64,000 nt of DNA from Cryptomeria japonica (GCF_030272615.1 NC_081405.1:159112317-159176316); one strand, 5' to 3'; positions 34,661 through 45,340 are shown, counted from the stretch's first letter. Numbers and translations: made by a program. Notes: a model not told the origin generated them from the sequence alone.

Positions 34661-34765
34661 GTAAATGGTCCAAAGTTCTGGATTTCTAATGACATGTTCT
34701 GGAAGGATGGGAATCCGTTCCAAATTATTGGAGGAGATATTCATTATTCTAGAGTGCTTCCACAG
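34661..34765 (+). CDS. BGAL17: Beta-galactosidase 17-like, exon 2 (start of GH35 domain)
   Basis: A 105-bp exon between an acceptor (ATTTTAGCAG) and a donor (CAG/GTAACA), open in phase 0 for 35 codons. It encodes VNGPKFWISNDMFWKDGNPF followed by QIIGGDIHYSRVLPQ. This is the conserved N-terminal strand of glycoside hydrolase family 35. The FWKDG-x-PFQIIGGD-x-HY-x-RVLP form is characteristic of the plant BGAL17 subgroup, where the next residues normally read YWEDRL. The catalytic glutamates lie further downstream and are not in this window. No matching exon 3 was found up to 64000. It could be a stranded gene fragment, but intact splice sites, an open frame and an in-phase exon 1 support a real gene. 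Confidence 0.78.
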
Positions 34766-35057
34766 GTAACACTTCACATCCATGTATGTGAGGAGAAAAA
34801 TTATATGTTAATTATATTTCTGTTAATTTAACTCTTTACACTGCTAATACACTTAGGATTACGAATTAATTTGGATTTAAAGGTGTTACACAAGAAATGA
34901 TATAAATCTGATAATAGTTTGCTTCCACAAGGTGTTAGTATACAATATAAAGATCAAAGAGCATAAGATAAATTCTTCTTATACCAAAATTTCACATTCT
35001 AAGTCTTCCAAATTTGGCATAATCATGCTTTTTTTTGAACTACCATCTTTTTTTTTG

Positions 35058-35415
35058 TGATGTACTTATGCATGGGAGATATACCTCGGTGGCCACATGT
35101 CTGAATGGGGTTGTTGTGAGTCCTAGATGCTTGGGTAATGCTTGTGGATGCCACCCTCACAACCAAGCTGGTCTTTTGGTATAGTGGTTGGGCCTTAGTG
35201 GTGTCAAAGTTGAGATCTTGAGCTCAAGACCCACAAAGCATGGTGGGTCTGTGATGTCCTTGTGCAAGGGAGATGTACCCCAACGGCCATGTGTTTGTAT
35301 GGGGTCGCCATAAATCATCGGATGCTTAGGTGGAATGCCTACAAGGCCACCCTTAATGCTTGTGGGTGTCACACTCACCACAAGCTTGTTTATTGGTGTA
35401 GCAGTTGGGTGTTAG
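35058..35415 (+). repeat. Dimeric tRNA-derived SINE-like repeat
   Basis: Two related ~190-bp and ~165-bp units in tandem (35058-35249, 35251-35415) share GATGTNCTTRTGCANGGGAG, ATGCTTGTGGRTG and CACTCAC/CCTCAC landmarks. Unit 1 has a pol III A-box-like TGGTATAGTGG (35177-35187) and a B-box-like GAGCTCAAGACCC (35220-35232), 32 bp apart as in tRNA genes. Unit 2 keeps only the A-box part (TGGTGTAGCAG). Confidence 0.6.
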
Positions 35416-36490
35416 ACTGTAATGTCCCCTTCTGCATAGTCACTCTTAGAGGACTTATTAGCCTATTTAATTCTCGTAGGCTATAGTTGGAATTAAGGGA
35501 ATTAATTAATTTAATTATTTAATATTATCCAGTAGAAGCACATCAAAAGGGTTATATTATCTAGTTAATTTTATGAGGTGACTTTAATGGTTATTTAAGT
35601 GAGATTTTAATAAGTCACTGTTGATGGTGTTTTTATGCTCTATGCAACACATAATACAATACTAAGTATTCTATCCTCTCTTGAACAAAGACTCCCAAAT
35701 GCTAAGCTGCGTGATCAAGTGGGATGACTTCAAGGTTCTCAAATGTTAGGTCTTGACATGCTCTTGGATAGACTTAGTTGTATATGATGTGATATTGCTG
35801 GGATCACAAGGTGGTCTTACGTTGAATACTTGAATGCTCGAATGATGTTGGAACGTAAGATTAACTTGATAAAAAAAAGGAAAAAAGATAAGGGTTTAAG
35901 AAGGCTAGTCTAACTCTAAGAATGTAAGAGCAAAGGACAATATTTGGTGGAATTCAACTAAGTCTTGCTTTAACATGCAACGAACATCTCCACAAGGCTA
36001 GTGCAATCTCCTAAGGATAGCTTTATGATTTTCAAATCATCACCACAAGCATAGACACCATCAAGTTGATGCGTATCAATGAAGAAGCGATAATTGAAGT
36101 TAAACTTGTCTAAATAGATCCAGTTGACTATGCAAGACACTTTACAATCAGCAAAGTGTTAGTAGTAGGAAGACGCCACTTGGGAAAAAGAAGAAGATAT
36201 TAAAACATTCAAGGAAAAACAAAATTAGCTTGAACATGAATGAATAGTACCCTATCGGGTCAACATTATTATATTTAAGATCATAAGTAGTATCAATGTA
36301 AGAATGTATAGATTCTTAATTAAATTGCCTAAAGAGTTAATAATGCATATAGATATGAGAAAAAAATTAGAATGATCAGGATGAATGACTCATGAAAAGG
36401 TCCATCCTAGAACATTTAGAACCTTAAGGACCTTACCTTAAGGAGTTAGCAATTTGGTTACAACAACCAAGAAAGAGGGAGGTGAGAATG
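35416..36490 (+). repeat. Gypsy-type LTR start fragment and adjoining repeat DNA
   Basis: TGTAATGTCCCC at about 35419 resembles the LTR start at 37110 (TGTGATATCCCC). The similarity is not sustained, so this is a fragment. The rest to 36490 has no recognised coding content. Confidence 0.35.
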
Positions 36491-36499
36491 GTGGTCAAG

Positions 36500-36935
36500 C
36501 TAGCAAGGGCTGCCAAGTAGATGCTTGGTGTAGGAATGGCTCAATAAAGGCCCCATTTCTTCCCAAAGAGTAGGTAGGGGAGTGAGAATGTGGACAACAA
36601 ACATGAGCCACCAAGTGGAGTAAGAGGGTTGTAGGGAACAACCTCTCTTAGGCTTGGTGTAGAAATGGCTCCAAATAGGCTTCCCATTTCTTCCCAAGAA
36701 GGGAATGAGAATGGCACAAAGGCTAACTTGAACTGCCAAGCAGAGTAAGAAAGTCTCTTAGGCTTGGTGTAGAAATGGTTCAAGGGAAGTCCCCATTCCT
36801 TCCTACTATGATCAAAAGACTAGTATGAAAGCCAACTTGAGCCGCCAAGTACTATGAGAGAATTTTGTAGAGGCCAACTCCTCTTAAACTTGGTGTAGAA
36901 ATGGCTCAAGGAAGCCCAATTCTTCCAAGTTGCAA
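36500..36935 (+). repeat. Diverged tandem repeats, about four units of 110-140 bp
   Basis: Each unit carries GCTTGGTGTAGAAATGGCTC, a CCCATTTCTTCC-type block and a GAGCCACCAAGTGGAG-type block. Confidence 0.7.
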
Positions 36936-37084
36936 TATATGCAATAGTGATTAAGTAGTAGTCTTTCTAAACACCTCATTTGTTTGAAATATACAATTTT
37001 ATCTCTTGTATAGAAATTTCTAACCTATGTGCAGGATCATTCAAGAACAAGAGACAAGGTGGAGGGAATCTTAAATTGCTTGAG

Positions 37085-38050
37085 GACAAGCAAACTCAAG
37101 AGGGGGAGACTGTGATATCCCCAATATCACCTTGAATCAGATTGGATCAGGACTGTTATTTAGTTATAGGCAGCAACATTCTTGTACTGGATGCTTGTAA
37201 TTGCAGTGGATTGTGAAGACAGAGAGAATAATACATGCTGTCGCAGAAGTTCATATCACCGATCAGAAGGACCCATTACTATATCGATGCTTCACATTGA
37301 AGGGTGAAATGGGTAAATCATCAAGGCATGAATAGAAGTTTCATACAAACTAAGTAGCAACACGTCCCACGAAATATCTATTACGTTGCCAAAAGGATGA
37401 TTGTAATTATCATTTAACGAATGGATCATTAGTTAAGAGCAATTAATTATTCAAACAAAGGATGCGATGGAGAGAAGGGGTACACTCTTCATATTGATTG
37501 ATTAGTCAAACAAATATTAATTCGTCTTATGTTCAGCAAATAAATAATATTTATGAAGAAGTGCGATTTAGATAACAAGTTGATTAGTATAAGCAATGGA
37601 AGGGTTTGATTAGGGAAGGAATATGTCTATTCCAATCAAAGGTTGCAACCATCCCATACCAAGGGGAGGATCGATAGCCATTACCAAGTATCGTGGAATT
37701 TATCTATTGTTTTTTGATCCAGTTGGATTGTTCTTTAAGCCTTTACCGAAATCAAGATATCAATTGCACAAGGAAAACAGTCTTATATCAGAAGGAGCAC
37801 GTATTTCTGTATATAGAATTCGCAGGTTGAAATAATATCACTCTGTATACTTTTAAGGTGTATATCAGATGTTGCATCAATCTACCTAGTCCACACATTG
37901 TTCTTTTGAATAATATTATTAATGTTCATCAGTTATATTTCATAGTCCATATCATTTGCAAGATAACATCAATATCATTAAGGAAAGACATCTCTTGAAA
38001 TCAAGAATTAATAGATAATTGTCCCTACTCCCTAAACAACCAAATAAGGG
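37085..38050 (+). mobile_element. Probable gypsy polypurine tract and LTR fragment
   Basis: AACTCAAGAGGGGGAGA (about 37089-37106) is a typical polypurine tract, followed by TGTGATATCCCC, a plausible LTR start. A GGGGACATCT near 38048 may mark the opposite end. No second LTR or target duplication was found, so the limits are tentative. Confidence 0.4.
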
Positions 38051-38162
38051 GACATCTCTTTTCTAAAGTATTTGGATAAAGGGGCCACACCTGATGTCCT
38101 AACTGCCACTTGAGTATTGATTTTGTCGTTTATTTTGATGTATCCCTCGTTCGATTTATACT

Positions 38163-39504
38163 TCACAAAAGATTGTTGAGCGCTCTCATTCTATCAACTG
38201 GAGCCATTAAAGGAGATGATTCAAATTGACTCACTTGAAGCTGATAATGATGAAGCACTTCACACAATTGCGTAAAGGAAGTAAACTCAGAAAAGAGAAG
38301 CTTATCCCTAATGTCTTTTTGTAAATTAGCAATAAAAATTCTTTGAACATCATGATCAGGCATAGGATAAGCAATTTGAGAATATAAATTTTTATATCTA
38401 CCAATAAAATAAATCACTTTTTCTTTAACACCTTGCTTACAATGAATCAAATCAATCAAAGTAATCTTAGGACCAATATTATTTTGAAATTGTTGAATGC
38501 AAGCATTAGCTAATTGTTGAAATGATGCAATAGAATAAGGAGGCAAAGAACAATACCATTGCAACGCTTTATCCCTAAAGCTTCGAGTAAACAATTTAGC
38601 CATAAGTCTTTGATCATGAGCAAAGTCACTACACAAAGTTTGGAATGTTTTTCGCATGAGTCAAGGGATCACTTTTGCCATTGTAAAGCTCTAATTGAGG
38701 GACTTCCATATGTTTAGGACGGTCAGCACGAACAATGTCATTAAATAATGGGATCGCTACATCAAATGTGGGAACATTAAACTTAGATTGGGTAATGGAA
38801 GCCAATTGTTGTTGTAGGGATGAAACAGTTTGAGCTAAGTTATTGATGGTTGCTTTGGTGAATGGATTGAAACTAGGCATATTAGATTGTGATGGAGGAG
38901 TAACATTGTTGTATGTGGGTGGTTGAGAGTAAGGAGGTGGAACGCTATGATATGTGGGTATGGGAGATGATTGGGATACAAATGGAAGACACACGGAGGG
39001 AGGTATATAAGAATTTTGATTAACAAGGTTGCCCCCTTGACTAACATGTGTAGGATTAACATTTTGTGTGGAAGTAGTCATGATAGAAGATGTAAATGTA
39101 GGCACACTAGGAAAGTATGGAGGCATAGGAATATAATGATTCACTTGACTAGTGGGTTGAGAGTAACCAAGGACTTCAACACAACTTTTGATAGGCATTA
39201 TATTAATGTTAACAACATGAGCAAGGACATGCAACAAATCAACACCAATTTTATCACTTTGCACCATTCTTTTTAATCCTTCAATCAATGGGATTGCCTC
39301 ACTTTCCCGGTATTGTTGACTCATCCATTGTTGAAGATTTTCAAATTCATTGTCAATCTTCTCCAATTGGTCAATGGTAAACCTAGTTAGTGATTCATCC
39401 TCATCATGAGAATTATGAAAAGAATGGGGATAAATGACATCATATGTTGGGTTGGAGGAACCACCAACATTCTTATGAAATAAGTTATCCAAATTAGGTT
39501 CCAT
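38163..39504 (-). pseudogene. Gypsy gag (reverse-strand element)
   Basis: The minus-strand start MEPNLDNLFHKNVGGSSNPT is at 39504. A proline-rich region follows, with PPYSQPPTYNNVTPPSQSNM and similar blocks. The retrotransposon gag core starts near 38700: MEVPQLELYNGKSDPLTH, a frameshift near 38640, then FRDKALQWYCSLPPYSIASF and the blocks QQLANACIQQF and RIFIANLQKDIRDKLLFSEF. This W-x-x-L-P...F-x-x-L pattern is the PF03732-type gag of Ty3/gypsy. Only gag is present; pol is absent before 38163, so the element is truncated. Its primer site and LTR are to the right. Confidence 0.8.
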
Positions 39505-40102
39505 ATCCTTAGTAAATTAACCTTGGGAAGCCTTAATTCTACAGCTTCTTCTCACGAGAATATTGTAGGTAGGACCAATGGTAACAAAACCCATGCTCAA
39601 AGGAGAGAAATTTGAATGCACAAATTGAAAATTGTAATCGAACAAATTAAAATTTTGTAAAAGTTATTGATTAACCAATTAATTAAGCAATTTGATTTAT
39701 GAATTTGAAAGATAAATGCCTCTAAATCATAGCATAACATATCATAAAGATCAGATCTGAAAATGGATTTGAAAAATTATGCAACCCACAAGTGAATTTT
39801 AGAATTATAAATTAGGGTTTTTGTGAATTTAATCTCTAAATTTATGTAATTCAATTGAAAATGAGATCTATGAGTGCAAATTTGTATTTTGAAATGCATA
39901 AATAATCAGATTTGAGACAATGAATCCAAATTAGGCAACCCACAAGTTCAATTTTAGAATTATAAATTAGGGTTTGTGTGAATTTAACCTCTAAATTTAT
40001 GTAATTCAATTGAAAATAAAAATTGTAAGTGTAAATTTGAATTTGAAAATGCATTAACAATCAGATCTGAGATCACAAATCAGAAATTAAGGTGTAAGAT
40101 GT
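39505..40102 (-). other. Leader of the reverse-strand gypsy, with a two-copy tandem repeat
   Basis: AT-rich leader between the primer site and gag. About 150 bp is repeated in tandem (39780-39931 and 39932-40078), sharing CAACCCACAAGT and TTATAAATTAGGGTTT blocks. Confidence 0.65.
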
Positions 40103-40113
40103 CGAGTTCACCA
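40103..40113 (-). other. Possible primer-binding site of the reverse-strand gypsy
   Basis: CGAGTTCACCA reads like a tRNA 3' end ending in CCA; on the minus strand it gives TGGTGAACTCG just after a potential LTR end (...CACATTT). Confidence 0.5.
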
Positions 40114-40654
40114 AAATGTGATGGTGAAAAATTAGGGTTAGGGTTAAATTAAGATAATAAAACCACTAAATGACCTAATTTACCATTACATTAGGGAAAG
40201 ATGGAATTTGATAGATCTAGGTCTGATAGACCAAGATTCTGATAAGATTCTAGACCTCCTAGATGGAGCTCTTTTTTCCCTAAATTGAATTGAATTTGAA
40301 TTGTTATAGATTAGGGCTAAATAGTGAATTATTGAAGCAATTTGATAGAAACAGTGAGATACAGATGTTGTGCGGAGCCATCAACCTGGATCTGAGCAGA
40401 AGAGGATGATTTGAACCTGTTTCCAAAAGTTCGGCTTGATTTTTCGAAACCGTGTTGCTGGTCACCCTTGTCCTTCAAATTTCTCGCCATCAAAAGGTGA
40501 ACCTGTTTGTCTCTGCGAATCCTGTCAATCCTCTTGAACGCAGCTCTGTACTTGTTTCCTGCACATAGAAAGAAGGGGAAATTATTGGGAATAGGGGTTT
40601 GCCTTAGATCAAACCCCGAAATTGAATTGAAAATGTAAATGAAGTACTGCAGTA

Positions 40655-41092
40655 TGTTGTTGTGTAGCTAGGTCGGATCCCTTCTAGGGCTGACCTAGTG
40701 CACAAAATGCCAAGTGGCCTGTCAGCCTTGGCATTTGGATATCTCTGTTGTATGAGTCTAATTTGGGGTAGGCCCTATTTGGGCGAACCACTTATGTGTA
40801 ACTTGTGATTAAGTTAAATGTAACTTGCAACTTAGGGAGACTCATATGTAACTTGTAATATATAGGTCTGACCCTATCCTTGGCGCCAAAAGTATATGGC
40901 CGACTTGAGGTCTATTAGGAATTATTGATTTGTATATATGCAAGGTCATGATTGCATCAATGACATGAATTCAAGAACATGAAGGATATGTAGTGTGCTC
41001 ATGGGTGACGATAAGAGCTTATCGTCTATGGTTGGGAAGGCAACAGATCTGATGTTTGCCTGTGGTTAACGAGCACTACCATAAAATCAACA
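40655..41092 (+). repeat. TRIM 5' LTR
   Basis: Hairpin 1 is at 40705-40736 (arms AAATGCCAA/TTGGCATTT, loop core GGCC-TGTC-AGCC). The second hairpin is at 41007-41026 (GACGATAAG/CTTATCGTC). Confidence 0.92.
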
Positions 41093-41107
41093 TGGTATCA
41101 GAGCGGG
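41093..41107 (+). other. TRIM primer-binding site
   Basis: TGGTATCAGAGCGGG, complementary to initiator tRNA-Met. Confidence 0.92.
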
Positions 41108-41199
41108 TTCCTTCTATAGAGCCTAATCGCTTGAAGGTAGATCTTGTGCTTTTGAGGGAGCTTGACACTTCAGCTTCAAAGGAAGCATGACATTTCAGC

Positions 41200-41700
41200 T
41201 TTAGAGGGAGCTTGTCATTTTCAACTTCAGAGGAGCCACATCATCATGAAGTTTTGTTAGTGAGTTCTTCTCTGTGAGGGAGAAGTTCGAGGTGCAATCC
41301 CTTGTTAATGAGTTCTTCTCTGTGAGGGAAAAGTTCAAGGTGCAATCCCTTGTTAATGCATTCTTCTCTGGGAGAAGTTTGAGGTGAAAGCCCTCGTTCC
41401 ACCCTCTGTGAGTAGGCATGGTGGAGATGCATTCTTCTTTGGGAAAAGTCTGAGATTAAAGCCCTCGTTCCACCCTCTGCGAGTAGGCATGGTGGAGATG
41501 CATTCTTCTCTGGGAGAAGTCTGAGGTTAGAGCCCTCATTCCACCCTTCGCGAGTAGGCATGGTGGTAATGCACCCTTCTTTGGAAGAGGGTTGAGGTGA
41601 AATCTCTCTTCCACCCTCTGCGAGTAGGCATGGTGAGCCCACCCTCTGCAAGTAGGTATGGTGGGTATCATGGAAGAAATTCCATGATGTGCTTGTTCAT
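41200..41700 (+). repeat. TRIM internal tandem repeats
   Basis: Two types: ~50-60 bp units with GAGTTCTTCTCTGTGAGGGA (41250-41350), then ~70-bp units with CCACCCTCTGCGAGTAGGCA and TTCTCTGGGAGAAGT (41395-41660). Confidence 0.82.
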
Positions 41701-41802
41701 CCCCTAGGAGTAGCTATGGTGAACCGTGAACGTATTATTCATGGGGGTAGTCATGGTGGTAGTCACTATGTGACTTGGTTATTCAGAAGGAATCCTCCCT
41801 AG

Positions 41803-41813
41803 TTAAGAGGGAG
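41803..41813 (+). other. TRIM polypurine tract
   Basis: TTAAGAGGGAG directly before the TG of the 3' LTR. Confidence 0.85.
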
Positions 41814-42251
41814 TGTTGTTGTGTAGCTAGGTCGGATCCCTTCTAGGGCCGACCTAGTGCACAAAATGCCAAGTGGCCTGTCGGCCTTGGCATTTGGATA
41901 TCTTAGTTGTATGAGTCTAATTTGGGGTAGGCCCTATTTGGGCGAACCACTCATGTGTAACTTGTGATTAAGTTAAATGTCACTTGCAACTTAGGGAGAC
42001 TCATATGTAACTTGTAATATATAGGTTTGACCCTATCCTTTGCGCCAAAAGTATATGGCCGACTTGAGGTCTATTAGGAAGTATTGATTCATATATATGC
42101 AAGGTCATGATTGCATCAATGACATGAATTCAAGAACATGAAGGACATGTAGTGTGCTCGGGGGTGACGATAAGAGCTTATCGTCTATGGTTGGGAAGGC
42201 AACAGATCTGATTATTGCTTGTGGTTAACGAGCACTACCATAAAATCAACA
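41814..42251 (+). repeat. TRIM 3' LTR
   Basis: 438 bp, nearly identical to 40655-41092. Hairpins are at 41864-41895 and 42166-42185. Confidence 0.92.
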
Positions 42252-42386
42252 TAGTAAAATACTTTCCTTTGGAGGGAAAGGCTGAAAATGAATGAAAACC
42301 TAATGATATACCTTTAATGAAGTTTTGTTTGTCTTCACAAGGAATTAGGGTTTCATGTAGATGGTTTTCATAAAACATAGAACATG

Positions 42387-42391
42387 AATGC
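42387..42391. repeat. Target-site duplication of the Athila-like gypsy (left)
   Basis: AATGC, identical to 60383-60387. Confidence 0.9.
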
Positions 42392-43672
42392 TGATGAGTT
42401 GAGACTTTGTCATATTTTTATCTTCAGAACTCTTGGGTTTTTGTTATCTTTTGGTTTGCATAGTAGTAGTGATGTATTGGAAGTTGACTATATGTATTCC
42501 ATATGTTAAGCCCGAACTTATTAAATCATGTTTTATCTTTGCCAGTCTATTCTTGCAGCCATGCCATTTATTCCTGCAGCCATGTAATTTATTCTTGTTG
42601 CCATGCGGATTATTTAGGGCAATATCATATGTGAATTAATAGATGTGTTAATTAAATAAAATGTGTATGCATGTCCTTGTATGTTATTTATGTTGTAGTG
42701 CAGGTAATAAATGATGCTGCGGTGGATATTCTCCTATCGCGCCTGATGAAGGGAAGGATACGCAAGAGATAACTGAAGATCAAACTGTAGAAGAGCTGAG
42801 CAAGCGTAAGGGACGGCATAAGTGGAGGAGTCAAGCGACACTACCAATGTCTAACTTCAGTGGACATTGAATTTGCAAATACCGCCACAGCATGCAATGA
42901 CTGTGGTTCGGTTTAGATCCACGTTTCTTGCAACATAACTCCAGTTATCTCTTCTATCGGTCAATCATCCGCCTCTTCTTCTGGGCGTGATTTGTGTTGT
43001 CTATTGTAGTTAATTTCTTTTTAATAAGAATCTCTTCTTCTTCTTAGGGTTAGTTAGCCAAAAGGGAGAAGAATAGAGCAGAGGTTTTTTGATAATCATT
43101 CTTGAGTTTCTTTTCATATTAAAACTATGTAATCACTTTTAGAAAGCAATGAATAAAGTAATGTTATTATGATCTGTTAAGAGTTGTTTTCAGGAAGCCT
43201 GGTATCACTCATCCAAGGGGGCCCACTTGGTGAGTGATCCTGTGTGTTCGTTAAAATTAGTTTTCTTTCCTTAGCTGCAGTAGAAGTTCTTGCGTTGACT
43301 GTTCTTGCAGACACTGGAAACAGATCCACTGACTGTTCCTGTAGCCAAGCTAGAACAGAGTAATTTCTGTTTATCCATATTGAATTTATCCAGCATTGCT
43401 TTTATGAATTTATTCAAAAATTTTCTTGAAGCCTTTCCATAGTTTCCATTCTTGTTTACCTTTTTCCGCATAATGTTAGTTACTGCAGTAATGCAGAATA
43501 GCTATTGCAGGAACTTAGTGCATATATAGTACAGACCCATTTCAAGTACTACGTCCCTGGGTTGACAATCAAATGAACACTAGCTATGGAAATAGTGACT
43601 TTACCAAATGAATGTCCAAACTTTGGATTGAGACTACAATTAGAGTTATTATTCTTATTGTTGGGGTGAACA
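42392..43672 (+). repeat. 5' LTR of the Athila-like gypsy
   Basis: 1,281 bp. Contains several CCTGCAGCCA-type decamers (about 42556-42600 and 43300-43350). Confidence 0.92.
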
Positions 43673-43676
43673 TTTT

Positions 43677-43694
43677 TGGTGTCGTTGCCGGGGA
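43677..43694 (+). other. Primer-binding site of the Athila-like gypsy
   Basis: TGGTGTCGTTGCCGGGGA, five bases after the LTR, matches the 3' end of tRNA-Asp apart from one or two changes. Confidence 0.85.
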
Positions 43695-43796
43695 TGGTGT
43701 CAAACTAAGAACCTGTTATGGTTATTATCTTTTCAGTTTTCAGTTAATTGTTTTTTTTTGGTATGCCTAATTGTTCGAAAAATTTCATGAATCTGC

Positions 43797-45340
43797 ATGC
43801 ATAGACGAAGAAGAGATGTTCTAGGTAGATTTCTGCCCAGTCATCCTAATCACGCAGAAAATAATTCCTCAGATATAAATCCTTTTGCTGAACTTTATCA
43901 AACCCCAGAGAATTTCAATCACCCTGAATCTGAATTCCCAGAAGGCAGTCTTCATTTCCTCTTTGGACCTCAAGAAGAAGAATTTCATATAGTAACAACC
44001 CCCACAAGTCCAATGCAAGGAAACCCACCTCCTGGTGGAAATAATCCACCACCACAACCAGACCCAACGTTTGAGTTCCCCATATTTGATCAGCATGATA
44101 ATGCCAATCTCAAGAACATTCCAGCTTCTTTTGTCCCTAAATTCTATGGATTGGTGACAGAGGACCCAAACACATTTCTGTTTGAGTTTGATGTTCTCTG
44201 TAGGAGTTTTGACGATACTACCGATGCCCATAGGCTCAAAATATTTCCTGCCACCTTGAAGAAGTCATCCTTGAGATGGTTTATGAGCTTGGGTAGTAGT
44301 ACAATCAATATATGGGATGAGATGAAATGGTTGTTTCTGGCAAAATATAAAGATTATTGTAGAGGCACTGATCGTCATGGGGATGATATCTTTAGAATGA
44401 CACAGAAAGAAGATGAGTCTTGAAGATTATCTAGAGAGGTTCCTGTTTAGTGTCAAAAAGTCCAAACATAGTACTCTCAATGAAGATTCCCTCAAGTTGA
44501 TATTTTTGAGGGGAATCAGTGATGAATGCACCAATTTTGTTGGATCTTATGGGAGGAGGTGACATTACACAGTCCACTTGGGCTGAAATAGGACAAATTT
44601 GTAAGAAGTATTCCAGATCTGCTTCTAAGAAGAACAGACGTTTCAAGCCAGGAGCACCATCATTAGCATTTGGTACTGGAGTTTCTAGATTGGAACTTAG
44701 CCATTTATTGAAGGACTTTAAGGAGGACATTATAAATAATATGGCTACCCAGTTGGATACACTTGCAGCTAAGAAGAAGCATGAAGAATCTGATGCATTT
44801 CTTGTAGAATTTTGCCCTCATTATAGACAGCGAAAGAAGGATTGCCGATGCAAAATGGTTGCAAATGTGGAAGTTCCTGACTTCAAGCCAATACAAGGTG
44901 AGGATGAGCAAGTCTTCTATGTTGCTCAAAGAAGGCCAAATTTCCAAAGACAAGGTATGCCTCCGGATCCACTTTCTTTTTCTGGTTATAGTGGAAATTC
45001 TTATGTACCAAATAACCATTGGCAACCACCTTATGCCCAAAATCTTGGTAATTATCAAAACTGGCATGGTTCTCAAGCCCAAGGGCAGCATTTTGGTAAT
45101 CAAATGCCACAGTGGCAGCAGCCACAAGGGAATTGGTATCCACCTCAAAGCCAAGTCAGTTTCAAGGGAATTGGCAACCTACTTCTCAATGGAGGGGGAG
45201 TCAGCCATGGAATGCCCAATCTTCTGGTTATCAATAGCCTATTCAGCAGCCACAACCTCTTGCACTAATGCCTCCTCCTGCAGCCACTACTGTCCCACCT
45301 AAGCCAACGCAGTTGTCTACTCAACCACTGCCAAATCTTA
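43797..45340 (+). pseudogene. Athila-like gag
   Basis: Starts MHRRRRDVLGRFLPSHPNHA. After an acidic/proline-rich N-terminus the gag core reads IPASFVPKFYGLVTEDPNTF, LFEFDVLCRSFDDTTDAHRL, SLRWFMSLGSSTINIWDEMK. A frameshift near 44410 moves to SLEDYLERFLFSVKKS and LKLIFLRGISDE. Another near 44519 moves to LLDLMGGGDITQSTWAEIGQ and ICKKYSRSA, all standard Athila/Tat gag blocks. A Cys/His/Lys cluster (CPHYRQRKKDCRC) is followed by a Gln/Trp/Tyr/Asn-rich tail (44990-45270). Gag would form the capsid. Broken by at least two frameshifts and later stops. Confidence 0.85.

Larger units (their letters stand above)
40655..42251 (+). mobile_element. TRIM-like non-autonomous copia element
   Basis: A 1,597-bp element: LTRs of 438 bp at 40655-41092 and 41814-42251 (TGTTGTTGTG...AAATCAACA), a tRNA-Met primer site at 41093 and a polypurine tract before 41814. 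About 720 bp of internal sequence has no gag or pol. Flanks are CAGTA (40650-40654) and TAGTA (42252-42256), a 4/5 match for the 5-bp duplication. It would depend on proteins of a related autonomous copia. LTR features are shared with the outer copia (15017-30199). Confidence 0.9.

Noticed and set aside
35160..35235. Possible tRNA gene
   Set aside because: A- and B-box-like motifs occur, but no cloverleaf with an acceptor stem can be formed and the sequence is part of a duplicated repeat; called SINE-like instead.
40130..40150. TTAGGGTTAGGGTTA resembling a telomere repeat
   Set aside because: Only about two and a half units, and plant telomeres are normally TTTAGGG. It is ordinary leader/LTR sequence of the reverse-strand gypsy.
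44705..45154. 149-codon minus-strand frame and overlapping plus-strand frame at 44859-45302
   Set aside because: Both are shadows of the Athila-like gag frame running 44519-45268.
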